Positions 1 to 8,207 of a stretch of 64,000 bases of DNA are shown piece after piece. The notes beneath the pieces are model-generated. The model was given only the letters and a program-made list of their open reading frames with translations, did not search any database and was not told the DNA's origin. Both the position numbers and the translations under genes were made by a program. Position 1 is the stretch's first letter. Each line of letters starts with the position of its first letter. This DNA comes from Yeosuana marina (GTDB taxonomy: Bacteria > Bacteroidota > Bacteroidia > Flavobacteriales > Flavobacteriaceae): assembly GCF_011762485.1 (NCBI RefSeq), contig NZ_JAAKGI010000003.1, positions 1-64,000 of the forward strand. Direction: 5' to 3'.

Positions 1-101
1 AAAACTGCTTTTAAACGTCGATAGAAATTGTGCTCTGGTACGCGAACACTTAACTGAAAATTGTTGAATAATTTCTCTCGATAATCTTTCTTGCCTTGCA
101 T
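1..101 (-). CDS. IS1182-type transposase, N-terminal fragment cut by window edge
   Basis: Read on the minus strand from the ATG at 101 this gives an open frame starting MQGKKDYREKLFNNF and running through VPEHNFYRRLKAV to the window edge. The NFYRRLK block with a preceding Y-x-E-K-LF-x-NF stretch is the usual start of IS1182-family (DUF772 / DDE) transposases of Bacteroidetes. Only about 33 residues are visible, so it cannot be said whether the element is intact. It is the only mobile-element gene at this end and points away from the first attC-like repeat (160-300). Family is from motif memory; the rest of the gene lies outside the window. Confidence 0.6.
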   Translation of the reverse strand, partial: MQGKKDYREKLFNNFQLSVRVPEHNFYRRLKAV

Positions 102-159
102 TCCTAAAAATAAGAACTTTCATGCAAATCTTAAAATTTTAAACTATATTTGAGTTTTG

Positions 160-300
160 TACAACAGGCACACCGGCTATAGTTCATTGCTTCTGACTTT
201 CCTCACAGAAAGTCAGAAGCAAATTTGCTATCTTCGGTTTACGGCGGAAAATCCTCTCGGATTTTCACGCAACGAAACCATAGCCAAACCGTTGCCAGTA
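160..300 (+). repeat. attC-like structured repeat (site A)
   Basis: Outer arms CCGGCTAT (173-180) and ATAGCC (280-285) enclose two perfect hairpins: GCTTCTGACTTT (189-200) with AAAGTCAGAAGC (209-220), and GAAAATCC (247-254) with GGATTTTC (259-266). The left arm continues TATAGTTCATTGC, almost the same as in site C. The right side ends GTTGCCAGTA (291-300), and its exact reverse complement lies at 1829-1838 at the far end of the next gene. This is the arrangement of integron attC sites (imperfect fold-back, core triplet GTT), although the core is not the classical GTTRRRY. The structure is seen; the recombination role is inferred. Confidence 0.55.
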
Positions 301-333
301 ATTTAAAGAAACACCGAACAATCAAAAAAATTA

Positions 334-1824
334 ATGAAAAAATCAACTTTAATACTTTTCCTTTTCCTAATCACAAAACTCTCTTTTGGACAAGAAAATG
401 AAAACCGCTTAAACGGAATTGACCAAGAAATTGAAACTTTGCTGAATTCATATAAAGCCGTTGGTTTGTCAATTTCCGTTGTTAAAAACAATCAAATAGT
501 ATATTCTAAAGGATTTGGGTACAGAGATTTGGAAAATCATCTACCTGTAAACGAAAATACAATTTTCCCAATTGCATCTAGTTCTAAAGCTTTTACGGCT
601 TCCTTATTAGGAATATTAGATTTTGAAGGCAAAATTTCTTTGAAAGACAAACCCAGTTTACATATTCCAAAACTTGAATTTTATAATTCTGATATGGACA
701 ATTTAATTACCATTGAAGATTTACTTTCACATAAAAGTGGACTTGGAGAAATCAATGGGACACTTGTTCTTTTTCCTGAACGAAGCAAACTCGAAGTCAT
801 CAAAAAACTAAAATACATAAAACCAGAAGGCAACCCGAAGGATAGTTGGATTTACAGTAATATGGGATACACTATTGCAGGTACAATTGTTGAAGAAGTA
901 ACAGGTGAATCTTGGGAAGATAATTTGAAGAAAAATATCTTTAACCCACTAGAGATGTCAAATTCTTATACAGATTTAAATAACATGAAAATGACTAATA
1001 ACTTTTCATACGGTTATGGTTTGGTAAAAGGTAAAGTCGAAAAAGTACTATACGAAGAATACCAAAATTATAAACCTGCTGGTGGAATAAGAAGTTCCGC
1101 AAAAGATTTGGCAAATTGGATGATAGCTTGGTTAAACGAAGGAAAATTTAAAGAAGAGCAAGTTTTGCCAAAAGATTTTGTTAGCAATGCGACTACTATG
1201 CATAATATAAGACCTAATAAAAACGAAAAGGAGGTTTTTCTCTTTGGAGATGGTTTTGGGTGGCGAATGGAATCACAAGGCGGAAATTATAAAGTTTACC
1301 ACGGAGGAAACACATCTGGATTTAGCTCTTTAGTCTTAACCTATCCTTTCGAAAAGTTAGGTATTACTATTTTAACAAATCAGACTAATTCAATTCTGCC
1401 ATACATTATAGGAGACATTATAAAAAATAGAATGCTGGATTTACCAAAGACTGATTTAAAAGATTATCCTGTAATTGTAAATGATATTTACGTCCCAAGT
1501 GAAATCAAGCAAGAATTAAACTCTATAAAGAAGCCAACACATAACTTATCATCATTCATAGGCATATATGAAAATAAGGGTTATGGGACAATTGAAATGG
1601 AACTTAAGGACGGTAATCTACATGCTATTTACCCGTCTTATAAGTTCTTTTTGGAACATTTACATTATAATGTTTTTGTTATGAAGCCATTAAAAAATGT
1701 ATCAGATTTATTCAATCCAGAATTTGCTGTCAATTTTAGAACTAATAACAATGGAGAAATTTCATCACTGACAATAAATCTACAATCAGAGCCAGTCGAA
1801 TTTATAAGAAAAAGCAAAGAATAA
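334..1824 (+). CDS. Secreted serine hydrolase, beta-lactamase (class C / PBP4*) family
   Basis: 496 residues. A signal peptide (residues 1-20, ending LSFGQ) is followed by the beta-lactamase fold: catalytic S-x-x-K as S82-S-S-K85, the Y-x-N motif as Y174-S-N176, and an H-G-G motif near residue 325. The family includes esterases, DD-peptidases and D-amino-acid amidases; the substrate cannot be read from sequence. The C-terminal 120 residues form an extra beta domain common in Bacteroidetes members. It is the only gene between attC-like sites A and B, 33 bp after the end of A, so it looks like the cargo of a single-gene cassette. Two more serine hydrolases of this family lie at 43883 and 48442. 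Confidence 0.85.
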   Translation: MKKSTLILFLFLITKLSFGQENENRLNGIDQEIETLLNSYKAVGLSISVVKNNQIVYSKGFGYRDLENHLPVNENTIFPIASSSKAFTASLLGILDFEGKISLKDKPSLHIPKLEFYNSDMDNLITIEDLLSHKSGLGEINGTLVLFPERSKLEVIKKLKYIKPEGNPKDSWIYSNMGYTIAGTIVEEVTGESWEDNLKKNIFNPLEMSNSYTDLNNMKMTNNFSYGYGLVKGKVEKVLYEEYQNYKPAGGIRSSAKDLANWMIAWLNEGKFKEEQVLPKDFVSNATTMHNIRPNKNEKEVFLFGDGFGWRMESQGGNYKVYHGGNTSGFSSLVLTYPFEKLGITILTNQTNSILPYIIGDIIKNRMLDLPKTDLKDYPVIVNDIYVPSEIKQELNSIKKPTHNLSSFIGIYENKGYGTIEMELKDGNLHAIYPSYKFFLEHLHYNVFVMKPLKNVSDLFNPEFAVNFRTNNNGEISSLTINLQSEPVEFIRKSKE

Positions 1825-1828
1825 AAAC

Positions 1829-1970
1829 TACTGGCAACACGGTATATAAAAAATAGCGGTTTAATCGCTTAATCGAAAGAAAATGAATAAATTAAAAGTT
1901 AGTTATAATCCGAAAAGTTAGTGATAATAATCCGCAACTTTTCATATACAACAACGTTGTGCGTCATTTA
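1829..1970 (+). repeat. attC-like structured repeat (site B)
   Basis: It starts five bases after the serine hydrolase stop codon with TACTGGCAAC (1829-1838), the exact reverse complement of the end of site A. Arms GGTATATAAA...AGCGG (1841-1859) and CCGC...CATATAC (1932-1949) can fold back on each other. The interior has two imperfect ~21-bp direct copies of AAAAGTTAGTxATAATCCG (about 1894-1933). The site ends CAACGTTGTGCGTCATTT; GTTGTGC (1956-1962) is complementary to GCACAAC at 4101-4107, the start of site C. This supports a second unit running from here to site C. Confidence 0.55.
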
Positions 1971-2013
1971 ACAAAACTACCCGAAAAATATAACCAGATG
2001 AGATATAACAAAA

Positions 2014-3093
2014 ATGAAAACTTTTGAACAAATCATACTTTTATTAGTTTCTGGTCAAGGGTTATTGTTAAGTTTTGCTTTGCTTTCCTCAATTTTAAAG
2101 AAAAATTATTCGAGTTTTTTCTTGGGGATAATAACTACTGTAATTACGTTAGAAATTTTAAACATTTGGGGAATGCGAACATCATATCACAGTTTAGAAA
2201 ATGCGTTTCCTTTTTGGGTATTTGGTTCTTATTTATCTCTTCCACCAGCCCTATGGATGTTTGTAAAATTAAATACCGAACCAACATTTCAACTTAAACC
2301 TAAATATTCTATCCTTTTCATTCCAGCATTAATTGAGATAATAATAGAATTATTTTCATTTTATTCTAATAGATTATTATGGACAAAATACGATTTAATA
2401 GAAAATTCGTTTTGGTATATATTAACCGAAATAGTACCTGTAATTTCAATGATTGTGGTTCTAATCTTTTTTGCAAAAGAACTAAATAGGCTAAATAAAC
2501 GTCTAAAAAAAATGCCAATAGCTAAAAACAAATTTTTTCAAAATTTGAGGTTATATCTCTTTTTTATAGTTTTTTCCCTCTTAACATTATTTTGGTCATT
2601 GATTACAATCTTTGACTTTCAGGTTTTTATGATAATTGAAATACTACTACTATTTTTTCTATTTGCTCTTGGTTACATAGGATATTTTAAACCATCTTTT
2701 TTTGATATTCCTAAAATTTTAAAAACTGAAATTATCAAGGAAAATTTTTCACAATACGATGATGATAAAGAACTCAAAAGATTAAACCTTCTTTTTGAAA
2801 ATGAAAAAATCTTCACTAAACAAAAATTATCATTAAAAGAAGTAGCGTCTCGACTTCATCTACCAGAACGATATGTTTCAGTAATCATCAACTCTTATCA
2901 TAATACTACTTTTACATCATATGTAAATTCTTTTAGGGTTGCAGATGTAATTGAACGAATTAAAGACCCAAAAGAAAGCAACAAAACACTTTTGGGTATT
3001 GCTATGGAATCAGGTTTCAATTCAAAATCTTCTTTCAATAGTATCTTCAAAGCGACTACAGGAAAAAATCCATCAAGTTTTCTAAAAAAATAA
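2014..3093 (+). CDS. AraC-family regulator with N-terminal membrane domain
   Basis: 359 residues. The first ~230 residues hold about seven hydrophobic helices starting FEQIILLLVSGQGLLLSFAL, and the last ~100 form an AraC double helix-turn-helix (about residues 262-357) with the typical end GFNSKSSFNSIFKATTGKNPSSF. Such 7TM-AraC fusions are common in Flavobacteriia and are taken to sense an envelope signal and regulate nearby genes; ligand unknown. It is followed 95 bp later by a secreted metallopeptidase and both lie between attC-like sites B and C. Paralogues are at 46130, 56260 and, with a TPR sensor, at 60343. Confidence 0.85.
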   Translation: MKTFEQIILLLVSGQGLLLSFALLSSILKKNYSSFFLGIITTVITLEILNIWGMRTSYHSLENAFPFWVFGSYLSLPPALWMFVKLNTEPTFQLKPKYSILFIPALIEIIIELFSFYSNRLLWTKYDLIENSFWYILTEIVPVISMIVVLIFFAKELNRLNKRLKKMPIAKNKFFQNLRLYLFFIVFSLLTLFWSLITIFDFQVFMIIEILLLFFLFALGYIGYFKPSFFDIPKILKTEIIKENFSQYDDDKELKRLNLLFENEKIFTKQKLSLKEVASRLHLPERYVSVIINSYHNTTFTSYVNSFRVADVIERIKDPKESNKTLLGIAMESGFNSKSSFNSIFKATTGKNPSSFLKK

Positions 3094-3188
3094 ATATGTC
3101 CAGAAACACGATTTTGGACGTCTAGCTTGTGCTTTAAATATAATTAAATAGCTAAATTTTTATTGCTTTGTCATTTAAAACAACTTTT

Positions 3189-4070
3189 ATGAAAAATACA
3201 CTAATGGCATTGATTTTACTTTTTGGAATACTAACTGTTGCAAACGGACAAGAAAAATTCTCGAAAAACCCAATGGATACCAAATTTATTACAGAGGACT
3301 TTGAAAGGTTTTGGCAAGCATTCGACGAAATGGACAATTCATCTGAAAATCCATTTGAGGGCTATTTAAAAAATGCGTCAGAAGGTTTTAGTCCGCTAGT
3401 TGATTATTTTGACCCAAAAACCCTGTTTCAAACCGTTAAGGAAAGAAAAGAAGATTATTTGAAATCAAGAAACGTTTTAGATAGTTTGAGCGGAAAAGAA
3501 ACCGAGATTAAGAAAGCTTATTCGAAAATGAAATATTGGTATCCGACCGCAAAATTTCCACCTGTATATTTTGTTGTCGGAATGTTTACTTCAGGTGGCA
3601 CGATAACCGACAAAGGACTTTTAATAGGTTCTGAAAAATTGGAAAATCTAAACCGCTTGACTGGATTAGTTTCCCACGAACTGATTCATTATCAACAAAG
3701 CATCGAGGGAGAAGATAATCTTCTCAAACAAGCAATTTTAGAAGGAAGTGCCGATTTTATTGGAGAAATGATTTCGGGCGAACATATTAATTTGGTTCCT
3801 TTTAATTATGGCAATGAAAACGAAGAAGAACTTTGCAAAGAATTTGTGAAAGCAATGAAGAAGAAAAATTACAAAGATTGGCTTTATGAAACTAGTGGAA
3901 AAGACAATCGACCGAACGATTTAGGATATTGGATGGGGTACAAAATTACGGAGGCATATTTTAAAAAACAGACAGACAAAAAACAAGCCATAAATAATAT
4001 TTTGAACATAAAAGACCCTATGGCATTCCTTAAAGAAAGTGGATATTTACAAAAATATATGAAGGACTGA
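3189..4070 (+). CDS. Secreted HExxH zinc metallopeptidase-like protein (DUF2268/GldB-like)
   Basis: The ATG at 3189 gives a clean signal peptide (MKNTLMALILLFGILTVANGQ); an in-frame TTG at 3168 would put extra residues before it. The mature part carries H163-ELIH167 followed by YQQ and, downstream, LEGSADFIGE, the order of zinc ligands H, H and a distal E seen in DUF2268-type predicted proteases. The stretch GxxTSGGTITDKGLLIGSE before the motif is shared with 13375-14388, a paralogue with HEYVH. Substrate unknown. It is the second gene of the unit between sites B and C. The upstream bases TTGTCATTTAAAACAAC (about 3168-3184) resemble the GTCATTTAACAAAAC at the end of site B, so this gene may once have had its own boundary. 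Confidence 0.7.
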   Translation: MKNTLMALILLFGILTVANGQEKFSKNPMDTKFITEDFERFWQAFDEMDNSSENPFEGYLKNASEGFSPLVDYFDPKTLFQTVKERKEDYLKSRNVLDSLSGKETEIKKAYSKMKYWYPTAKFPPVYFVVGMFTSGGTITDKGLLIGSEKLENLNRLTGLVSHELIHYQQSIEGEDNLLKQAILEGSADFIGEMISGEHINLVPFNYGNENEEELCKEFVKAMKKKNYKDWLYETSGKDNRPNDLGYWMGYKITEAYFKKQTDKKQAINNILNIKDPMAFLKESGYLQKYMKD

Positions 4071-4100
4071 AGGACTAGCAACAGGACAAAAATAACGAAA

Positions 4101-4250
4101 GCACAACAAGCCGTGTATAATTCATTGCCAGTTGGAGTCTACTTACGTACGATCCCGCACGTGCGGGACTCGCGGACTTTCTATCTGTGATTTATTTGCT
4201 AATTTTAAAGTTTAAAGCACATTACAAATCTTATACAAACGCGTTATTTA
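4101..4250 (+). repeat. attC-like structured repeat (site C)
   Basis: It begins GCACAAC (4101-4107), complementary to the end of site B, then GTGTATAATTCATTGCC (4113-4129), which matches the TATAGTTCATTGC of site A. The centre is a perfect 16-bp palindrome TCCCGCACGTGCGGGA (4153-4168), far richer in GC than its surroundings. The right arm is TTATACAA (4231-4238), pairing with GTGTATAA (7 of 8), followed by the core GCGTTATTT (4241-4249). Length and layout fit the other sites. The GC-rich palindrome could alternatively be only a transcription terminator, but the flanking arms and shared left arm argue for the repeat family. Confidence 0.5.
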
Positions 4251-4271
4251 ATTTTAATTAAGCAATTATTA

Positions 4272-4324
4272 TTTACAAAAAGTAAATTTAACTTTACATA
4301 TTGTAAATTTTTTTTATATATTTG
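4272..4324 (+). promoter_or_regulatory. Promoter with two operator boxes for the DUF2975-XRE operon
   Basis: Two inverted repeats of identical form lie 21 bp apart centre to centre: TTTACAAAAAGTAAA (4272-4286) and TTTACATATTGTAAA (4293-4307), both TTTAC-N5-GTAAA. A Bacteroidetes -7 box TATATTTG sits at 4317-4324, so box 2 covers the -33 region. The first gene starts at 4349. The layout suggests repression by a dimeric helix-turn-helix protein, most simply the XRE protein encoded at 4801. Boxes and promoter box are seen; the regulator assignment is inference. Confidence 0.6.
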
Positions 4325-4348
4325 TGTCATAATTTTAAATAACTATTT

Positions 4349-4804
4349 ATGAATACAAATTTTCTTTTATCAAATAAGTTCAAATCGGTAGGTTGGTTAA
4401 TTCTAGTTTTAGGTTTAGTTACTGGGCTATTTGTAATATTTGCAGGATACGAATCTAGTGTTCTAGAAGTAAAAGTACTTTCAATATATTCTAAACCTAT
4501 TATTGGAGACGACAATGGGTTTTTTAAAATAATAGAGAATAGTATATTAGATGAAATTGCTGCCTTATTCATTATAATTGGTGGTGTCTTGGTTGGTTTT
4601 TCAAGAGAGAAAACAGAAGACGAATATATAGCTAAACTTAGAACAGATTCTTTGATGTGGGCATTATTTGTCAATTACACAATTCTTGTTTTAGCTATAA
4701 TATTCGTCTATGATTTCACATTTTTTGATGTCCTTGTATTTAATATGTTTACACCTCTACTATTTTTCATTTTAAGATTTAACTTTTTAAAGATTAAAGC
4801 ATGA
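4349..4804 (+). CDS. DUF2975-type four-helix membrane protein
   Basis: 151 residues with hydrophobic segments at about 11-32, 70-86, 103-122 and 128-146. Small membrane proteins of this kind encoded directly before a ~66-residue XRE regulator are the DUF2975/YozG arrangement, widespread in Firmicutes and Bacteroidetes; the function is not established. The stop codon overlaps the ATG of the regulator by four bases, so translation is coupled. The assignment rests on topology and this pairing rather than a strong motif. Confidence 0.6.
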   Translation: MNTNFLLSNKFKSVGWLILVLGLVTGLFVIFAGYESSVLEVKVLSIYSKPIIGDDNGFFKIIENSILDEIAALFIIIGGVLVGFSREKTEDEYIAKLRTDSLMWALFVNYTILVLAIIFVYDFTFFDVLVFNMFTPLLFFILRFNFLKIKA

Positions 4805-5001
4805 AAAATACTATAAAGGTTGAACGCGCAAAGCATGATCTTACTCAAGCCGACTTGGCTGAAAAAATAGGGGTAAGTAGGCAGTCGATTAACGCCATCG
4901 AAAAAGGAAAGTTTGTGCCATCAACACTCTTGGCATTAAAGCTTTCAAAACTATTTGATACTTCTGTTGAAGAACTCTTTTTGTTAGAGGAAGGCGACTA
5001 G
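4801..5001 (+). CDS. Small XRE/HTH_3 regulator (YozG-like)
   Basis: 66 residues, essentially one HTH_3 domain: LTQADLAEKIGVSRQSINAI is helix-turn-helix 2-3, followed by the usual end LSKLFDTSVEELFLLEE. Stand-alone proteins of this size paired with DUF2975 membrane proteins bind short inverted repeats. It overlaps the membrane protein gene and the twin TTTAC-N5-GTAAA boxes lie in front of the pair, so autorepression is the simplest reading. No toxin-like partner is evident. Confidence 0.85.
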   Translation: MKNTIKVERAKHDLTQADLAEKIGVSRQSINAIEKGKFVPSTLLALKLSKLFDTSVEELFLLEEGD

Positions 5002-5032
5002 TCTTCTTAAGTCTGTTAATAATAAAATTTTT

Positions 5033-7810
5033 ATGACACCATCATATTTCGTGGAGGCGGTATTTTTATTGCCAAAAATCTGGCTAAAAAAAAACCTATT
5101 TATAACACTATTATTGTTTTTTTCTCTTCTCTCATATAGTCAGTCCAGTGATTTTTTAATTTCTGGAAAGATCATTTCAAAAGAAGAAAAGCAACCACTA
5201 GAGTTTGCTACAGTTCATGTTGAGAGAGTTAGGGATAGCACTCTAATTACATACACCTTATCTGGTAAAAACGGTAACTTCAAAATGGAAGTTAATTCGG
5301 ATTTGAAAAAAATTAAGCTGTTTATATCTTATTTAGGGTATGAGACAATTGAAAAAACGATCGAATTAGATAAATCGGTAATTGATTTAGCAATAATTGA
5401 GATGAATCCAGATACAAATACATTAGATGAGGTGGTTATTAAGTCACGTGCACCTGTAACATTAAAAAATGGACTCATAGAGTTTAACGTAGCTTCTTTT
5501 AAAACTAAAAATAATGCCAGTGTCGAAGATCTATTAAAAAAATTACCTGGTTTCGAAGTCAATACCAATGGACAAATATTGGTAAATGGTATTGGTGTTG
5601 ATAAGTTACTAGTTAATGGGAAACCTTTTTTTGGTGATGACCTAACGATAGCAACTCGTAATTTAACTAAGGATATTATAGAAAAAGTTCAGGTAACAGA
5701 TTCTAGAACTAAGTCGGAAGTGTTTACTGGTGAAGAAGGTGATAAAAACAATAAAACAATCAATCTTATCATTGATGAAGATAAAAATAAAGGTGTTTTT
5801 GGTCAATTAGCTGCTGGTAGTGGTACCGATGCGCGATATGAATACGCTGGAATTACAAATTTATTTAATAACGAACAGAGAGTTAGTGTGCTAGTAGGAG
5901 GTAATAACTTAAATGCACCAGGTTTTAGCTTTGGTCAAATTCAGAATATGTTTGGTGATGATGATTCTTATGAAGACGGTATTGTTACATCTAAAAACAT
6001 TGGTAGTAATTATACAGATGAGGTTTCAGACGGAGTTGACATAACAGCAGATTACTTCTATTCTGAGAGTGATAGTGAAAATGTGGTGATATTTGAAAGA
6101 GAAAATATACTCGCAAATGGTAGCTTTTTCAATAATTCAAATACCAATAACAAGAGCGACGCCAAAACTCATAATTTAGATATAGAGGCAGATATTGAAA
6201 TCGATTCAACACTTTTAATAAATTTTGAACCCTCATTTACTTTTGGTAAAAACCGTCAAACTGAAATATCAAAAGAAGAGTCAATAGATAAAAATAATGT
6301 AACAATCAATCAGTCTACAGTTAATTTGTTTGAAGAATCCAACGTGAAAAATTTCTATAATGGATTGTATACGACAAAAATAATAGGATTAAAAGGGGGC
6401 TTCTTGAAGTTTAATCTAGAGACAGAAATAAATGAAAATAATGGGGAGGAGTTTTTGACCTCTCAAACTATTTTTCAAGACAGTAGCCAAGAAGATATCT
6501 CAAGAAATCAATTTATAGATAAAAAAGAGTCCTATTATCGGATTAGACCATCAATGATTTTTAGGTTACCCCTAAGAGCCAACGAATTATTCTTTGATGT
6601 GAAATTTGATTATCTAGTCGAAGACCGTCAAAGCACCAATAGTACCTTTGAATATAACAGTTTATCTCAGGACTATGATATGTTTAATACCGAGCTAAGT
6701 TCTGATTTTACATACACTAATAAGTTGATAACGCCTGGATTGGAACTATTTTATAAAAGAGAAAAATGGTCGTTGGGCCTTGAAGGAAAATATTTATTAA
6801 GAACAATTGAAAATAGTGATAAGCTTAGACCCGAACAAAAATTAGAGCAAGATTTAGAAGCAATGGAACTTAGAACAAATTTCAGTTATCAGTTCAGCGA
6901 AAGTAGTTCTATTCACTCAGGTTACTCATTTGCGAATAATCCACCAACTATAAATCAATTACAAACATTTCAAGATGTAAGTAACCCTTTAAACACAGTT
7001 GTAGGGAATCAAAATTTGAAACCTACAAATAATCACAGTATATATTTGAACTATAACAGTTTTAATTTAAAGGGGAAGTCTGGAGCGAACGTAAATATTA
7101 ATGCCAACTTCATTGAAGACCAGATCATAACAAGAAGTATAGTTAATGAGAATTTGTTAAGAAATACAACTTATGATAATGTTAACGGAAATTATAGTAT
7201 AAATGCAAATATGTCTTTCAACAAACAAGTTCGCCTAGACTCTTTAAGAACACTTAAATTTAATTTGGGCAGTACAATTGGGCAAAATCGAACAATTAAT
7301 TTCAATAACGATATAAAGTATGCTTCTATTAACAGAACGATTCAACCAAGAGTTAACTTCTCGTTTAATTGGAGCAATATGTTAGATTTTCAAGGAAACT
7401 ATTCCTTGTCTTTGACCCAGAGTAAATTTGATTTAGATAATTTACCTAATCAAAATTTTACTCAGCATAACTTAAACTTTCAAAACACTTTTTATTTTTC
7501 CAAAAGTTTGCAATGGCGTAATGATGTCAACTATAGGTACAATCCAAATGTTGCAGAAAATTTTCAAAGGAGTTCTTGGTTTTGGAATTCTAATCTATCA
7601 TATTCTTTTATGAATGATAATGCCTCGATTACCTTGAAAGCATTTGATATTTTGAAGCAAAATACTAATGCCATAAGAACAGCACGGGCAGACTATGTTC
7701 AAGATGTGCAGAGTACAGTTTTGGAACAGTATTTTTTACTCAGTTTTAGTTGGAAGTTTAATAGCTTAGGTAAAAAAGCAAGAGACAATGATAATTTTTT
7801 CTTTTTTTAA
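5033..7810 (+). CDS. Outer-membrane beta-barrel protein with carboxypeptidase-regulatory N-terminus (TonB-receptor-like)
   Basis: 925 residues. A signal segment is at about 13-38 (KKNLFITLLLFFSLLSYSQ). A CarboxypepD_reg-like beta-sandwich (about 43-125; ISGKIISKEEKQPLEFATVH) follows, then a plug-like stretch (about 140-240; VEDLLKKLPGFEVNTNGQIL) and a long barrel with alternating aromatic strands to the end. This is the outer membrane beta-barrel type related to TonB-dependent receptors; the ligand cannot be told. The ATG at 5033 places 12 residues before a TTG (5069) that would give a more normal signal peptide, so the start is uncertain. It begins 31 bp after the XRE gene. A decayed relative is at 50298-51664. 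Confidence 0.8.
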   Translation: MTPSYFVEAVFLLPKIWLKKNLFITLLLFFSLLSYSQSSDFLISGKIISKEEKQPLEFATVHVERVRDSTLITYTLSGKNGNFKMEVNSDLKKIKLFISYLGYETIEKTIELDKSVIDLAIIEMNPDTNTLDEVVIKSRAPVTLKNGLIEFNVASFKTKNNASVEDLLKKLPGFEVNTNGQILVNGIGVDKLLVNGKPFFGDDLTIATRNLTKDIIEKVQVTDSRTKSEVFTGEEGDKNNKTINLIIDEDKNKGVFGQLAAGSGTDARYEYAGITNLFNNEQRVSVLVGGNNLNAPGFSFGQIQNMFGDDDSYEDGIVTSKNIGSNYTDEVSDGVDITADYFYSESDSENVVIFERENILANGSFFNNSNTNNKSDAKTHNLDIEADIEIDSTLLINFEPSFTFGKNRQTEISKEESIDKNNVTINQSTVNLFEESNVKNFYNGLYTTKIIGLKGGFLKFNLETEINENNGEEFLTSQTIFQDSSQEDISRNQFIDKKESYYRIRPSMIFRLPLRANELFFDVKFDYLVEDRQSTNSTFEYNSLSQDYDMFNTELSSDFTYTNKLITPGLELFYKREKWSLGLEGKYLLRTIENSDKLRPEQKLEQDLEAMELRTNFSYQFSESSSIHSGYSFANNPPTINQLQTFQDVSNPLNTVVGNQNLKPTNNHSIYLNYNSFNLKGKSGANVNINANFIEDQIITRSIVNENLLRNTTYDNVNGNYSINANMSFNKQVRLDSLRTLKFNLGSTIGQNRTINFNNDIKYASINRTIQPRVNFSFNWSNMLDFQGNYSLSLTQSKFDLDNLPNQNFTQHNLNFQNTFYFSKSLQWRNDVNYRYNPNVAENFQRSSWFWNSNLSYSFMNDNASITLKAFDILKQNTNAIRTARADYVQDVQSTVLEQYFLLSFSWKFNSLGKKARDNDNFFFF

Positions 7811-8001
7811 ATATTTGATGAATTAAGTATTAAAATGTAGCCATCAATTGTATTGTAGTATCAAAAAAAAGTAATGAGACTTATTAAATCACTGACATAT
7901 TAAATATTATAAAGAAAAAAAATAAATTGCTTCTATTTTTAAATGTAGAACAAAGAAAAAATTAGAAAAGATTTGTGTGTTAGTTAGTGATTTTTTTGTG
8001 A

Positions 8002-8112
8002 ATGACTTTGGTAAACGCAGAAACAGGAGATCAAGATGATAGGCCTGTCGGCACCAGAAATAACAATGAAGCTGCATCTTGCGAATGGTATAAGTGGTCT
8101 TACTGGTTTTAA
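8002..8112 (+). CDS. Possible 36-residue peptide
   Basis: An ATG directly after a stop codon opens 36 codons ending SCEWYKWSYWF, followed 22 bp later by a terminator-like hairpin (8135-8172). The N-terminal half is acidic and polar (ETGDQDDRPVGTRNNNE), the C-terminal third has one Cys and five aromatic residues including three Trp. There is no signal peptide and no modification enzyme or transporter next to it. It lies in a 626-bp gap between the beta-barrel gene and a lipoprotein. It could be chance, a peptide gene or a remnant; support is composition and the adjacent hairpin only. Confidence 0.25.
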   Translation: MTLVNAETGDQDDRPVGTRNNNEAASCEWYKWSYWF

Positions 8113-8134
8113 TGATTAGTAATGGTTGATAGCT

Positions 8135-8178
8135 AGCAATCATAATCTTTTTTAATTTAGATTATGGTTGCTTTATTT
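8135..8178 (+). terminator. Rho-independent terminator-like hairpin
   Basis: AGCAATCATAATCT (8135-8148) pairs with AGATTATGGTTGCT (8159-8172) with one G-T mismatch over 14 bp, followed by TTATTTTA. It would end a transcript carrying the beta-barrel gene and the possible peptide ORF. Confidence 0.5.
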
Positions 8179-8207
8179 TAGTATCTGTATAAAATAATTT
8201 AAACAGA

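Noticed and set aside
3096-3184. Additional attC-like site between the AraC and metallopeptidase genes
   Set aside because: Only the right-end similarity (TTGTCATTTAAAACAAC) is present; no arms or hairpin can be drawn beyond 5 bp.
4153-4168. GC-rich palindrome as an independent terminator
   Set aside because: No T-run follows and it is enclosed by the arms of site C, so it was treated as part of the repeat.
4349-5001. DUF2975-XRE pair as a toxin-antitoxin module
   Set aside because: The first gene is a four-helix membrane protein of normal regulator-partner type, with no toxin motif; the YozG/DUF2975 arrangement explains it better.
7907-8143. Minus-strand ORF of 78 codons in the gap after the beta-barrel gene
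   Set aside because: No recognisable start region, signal or domain, and it spans the terminator hairpin on the other strand; likely chance.
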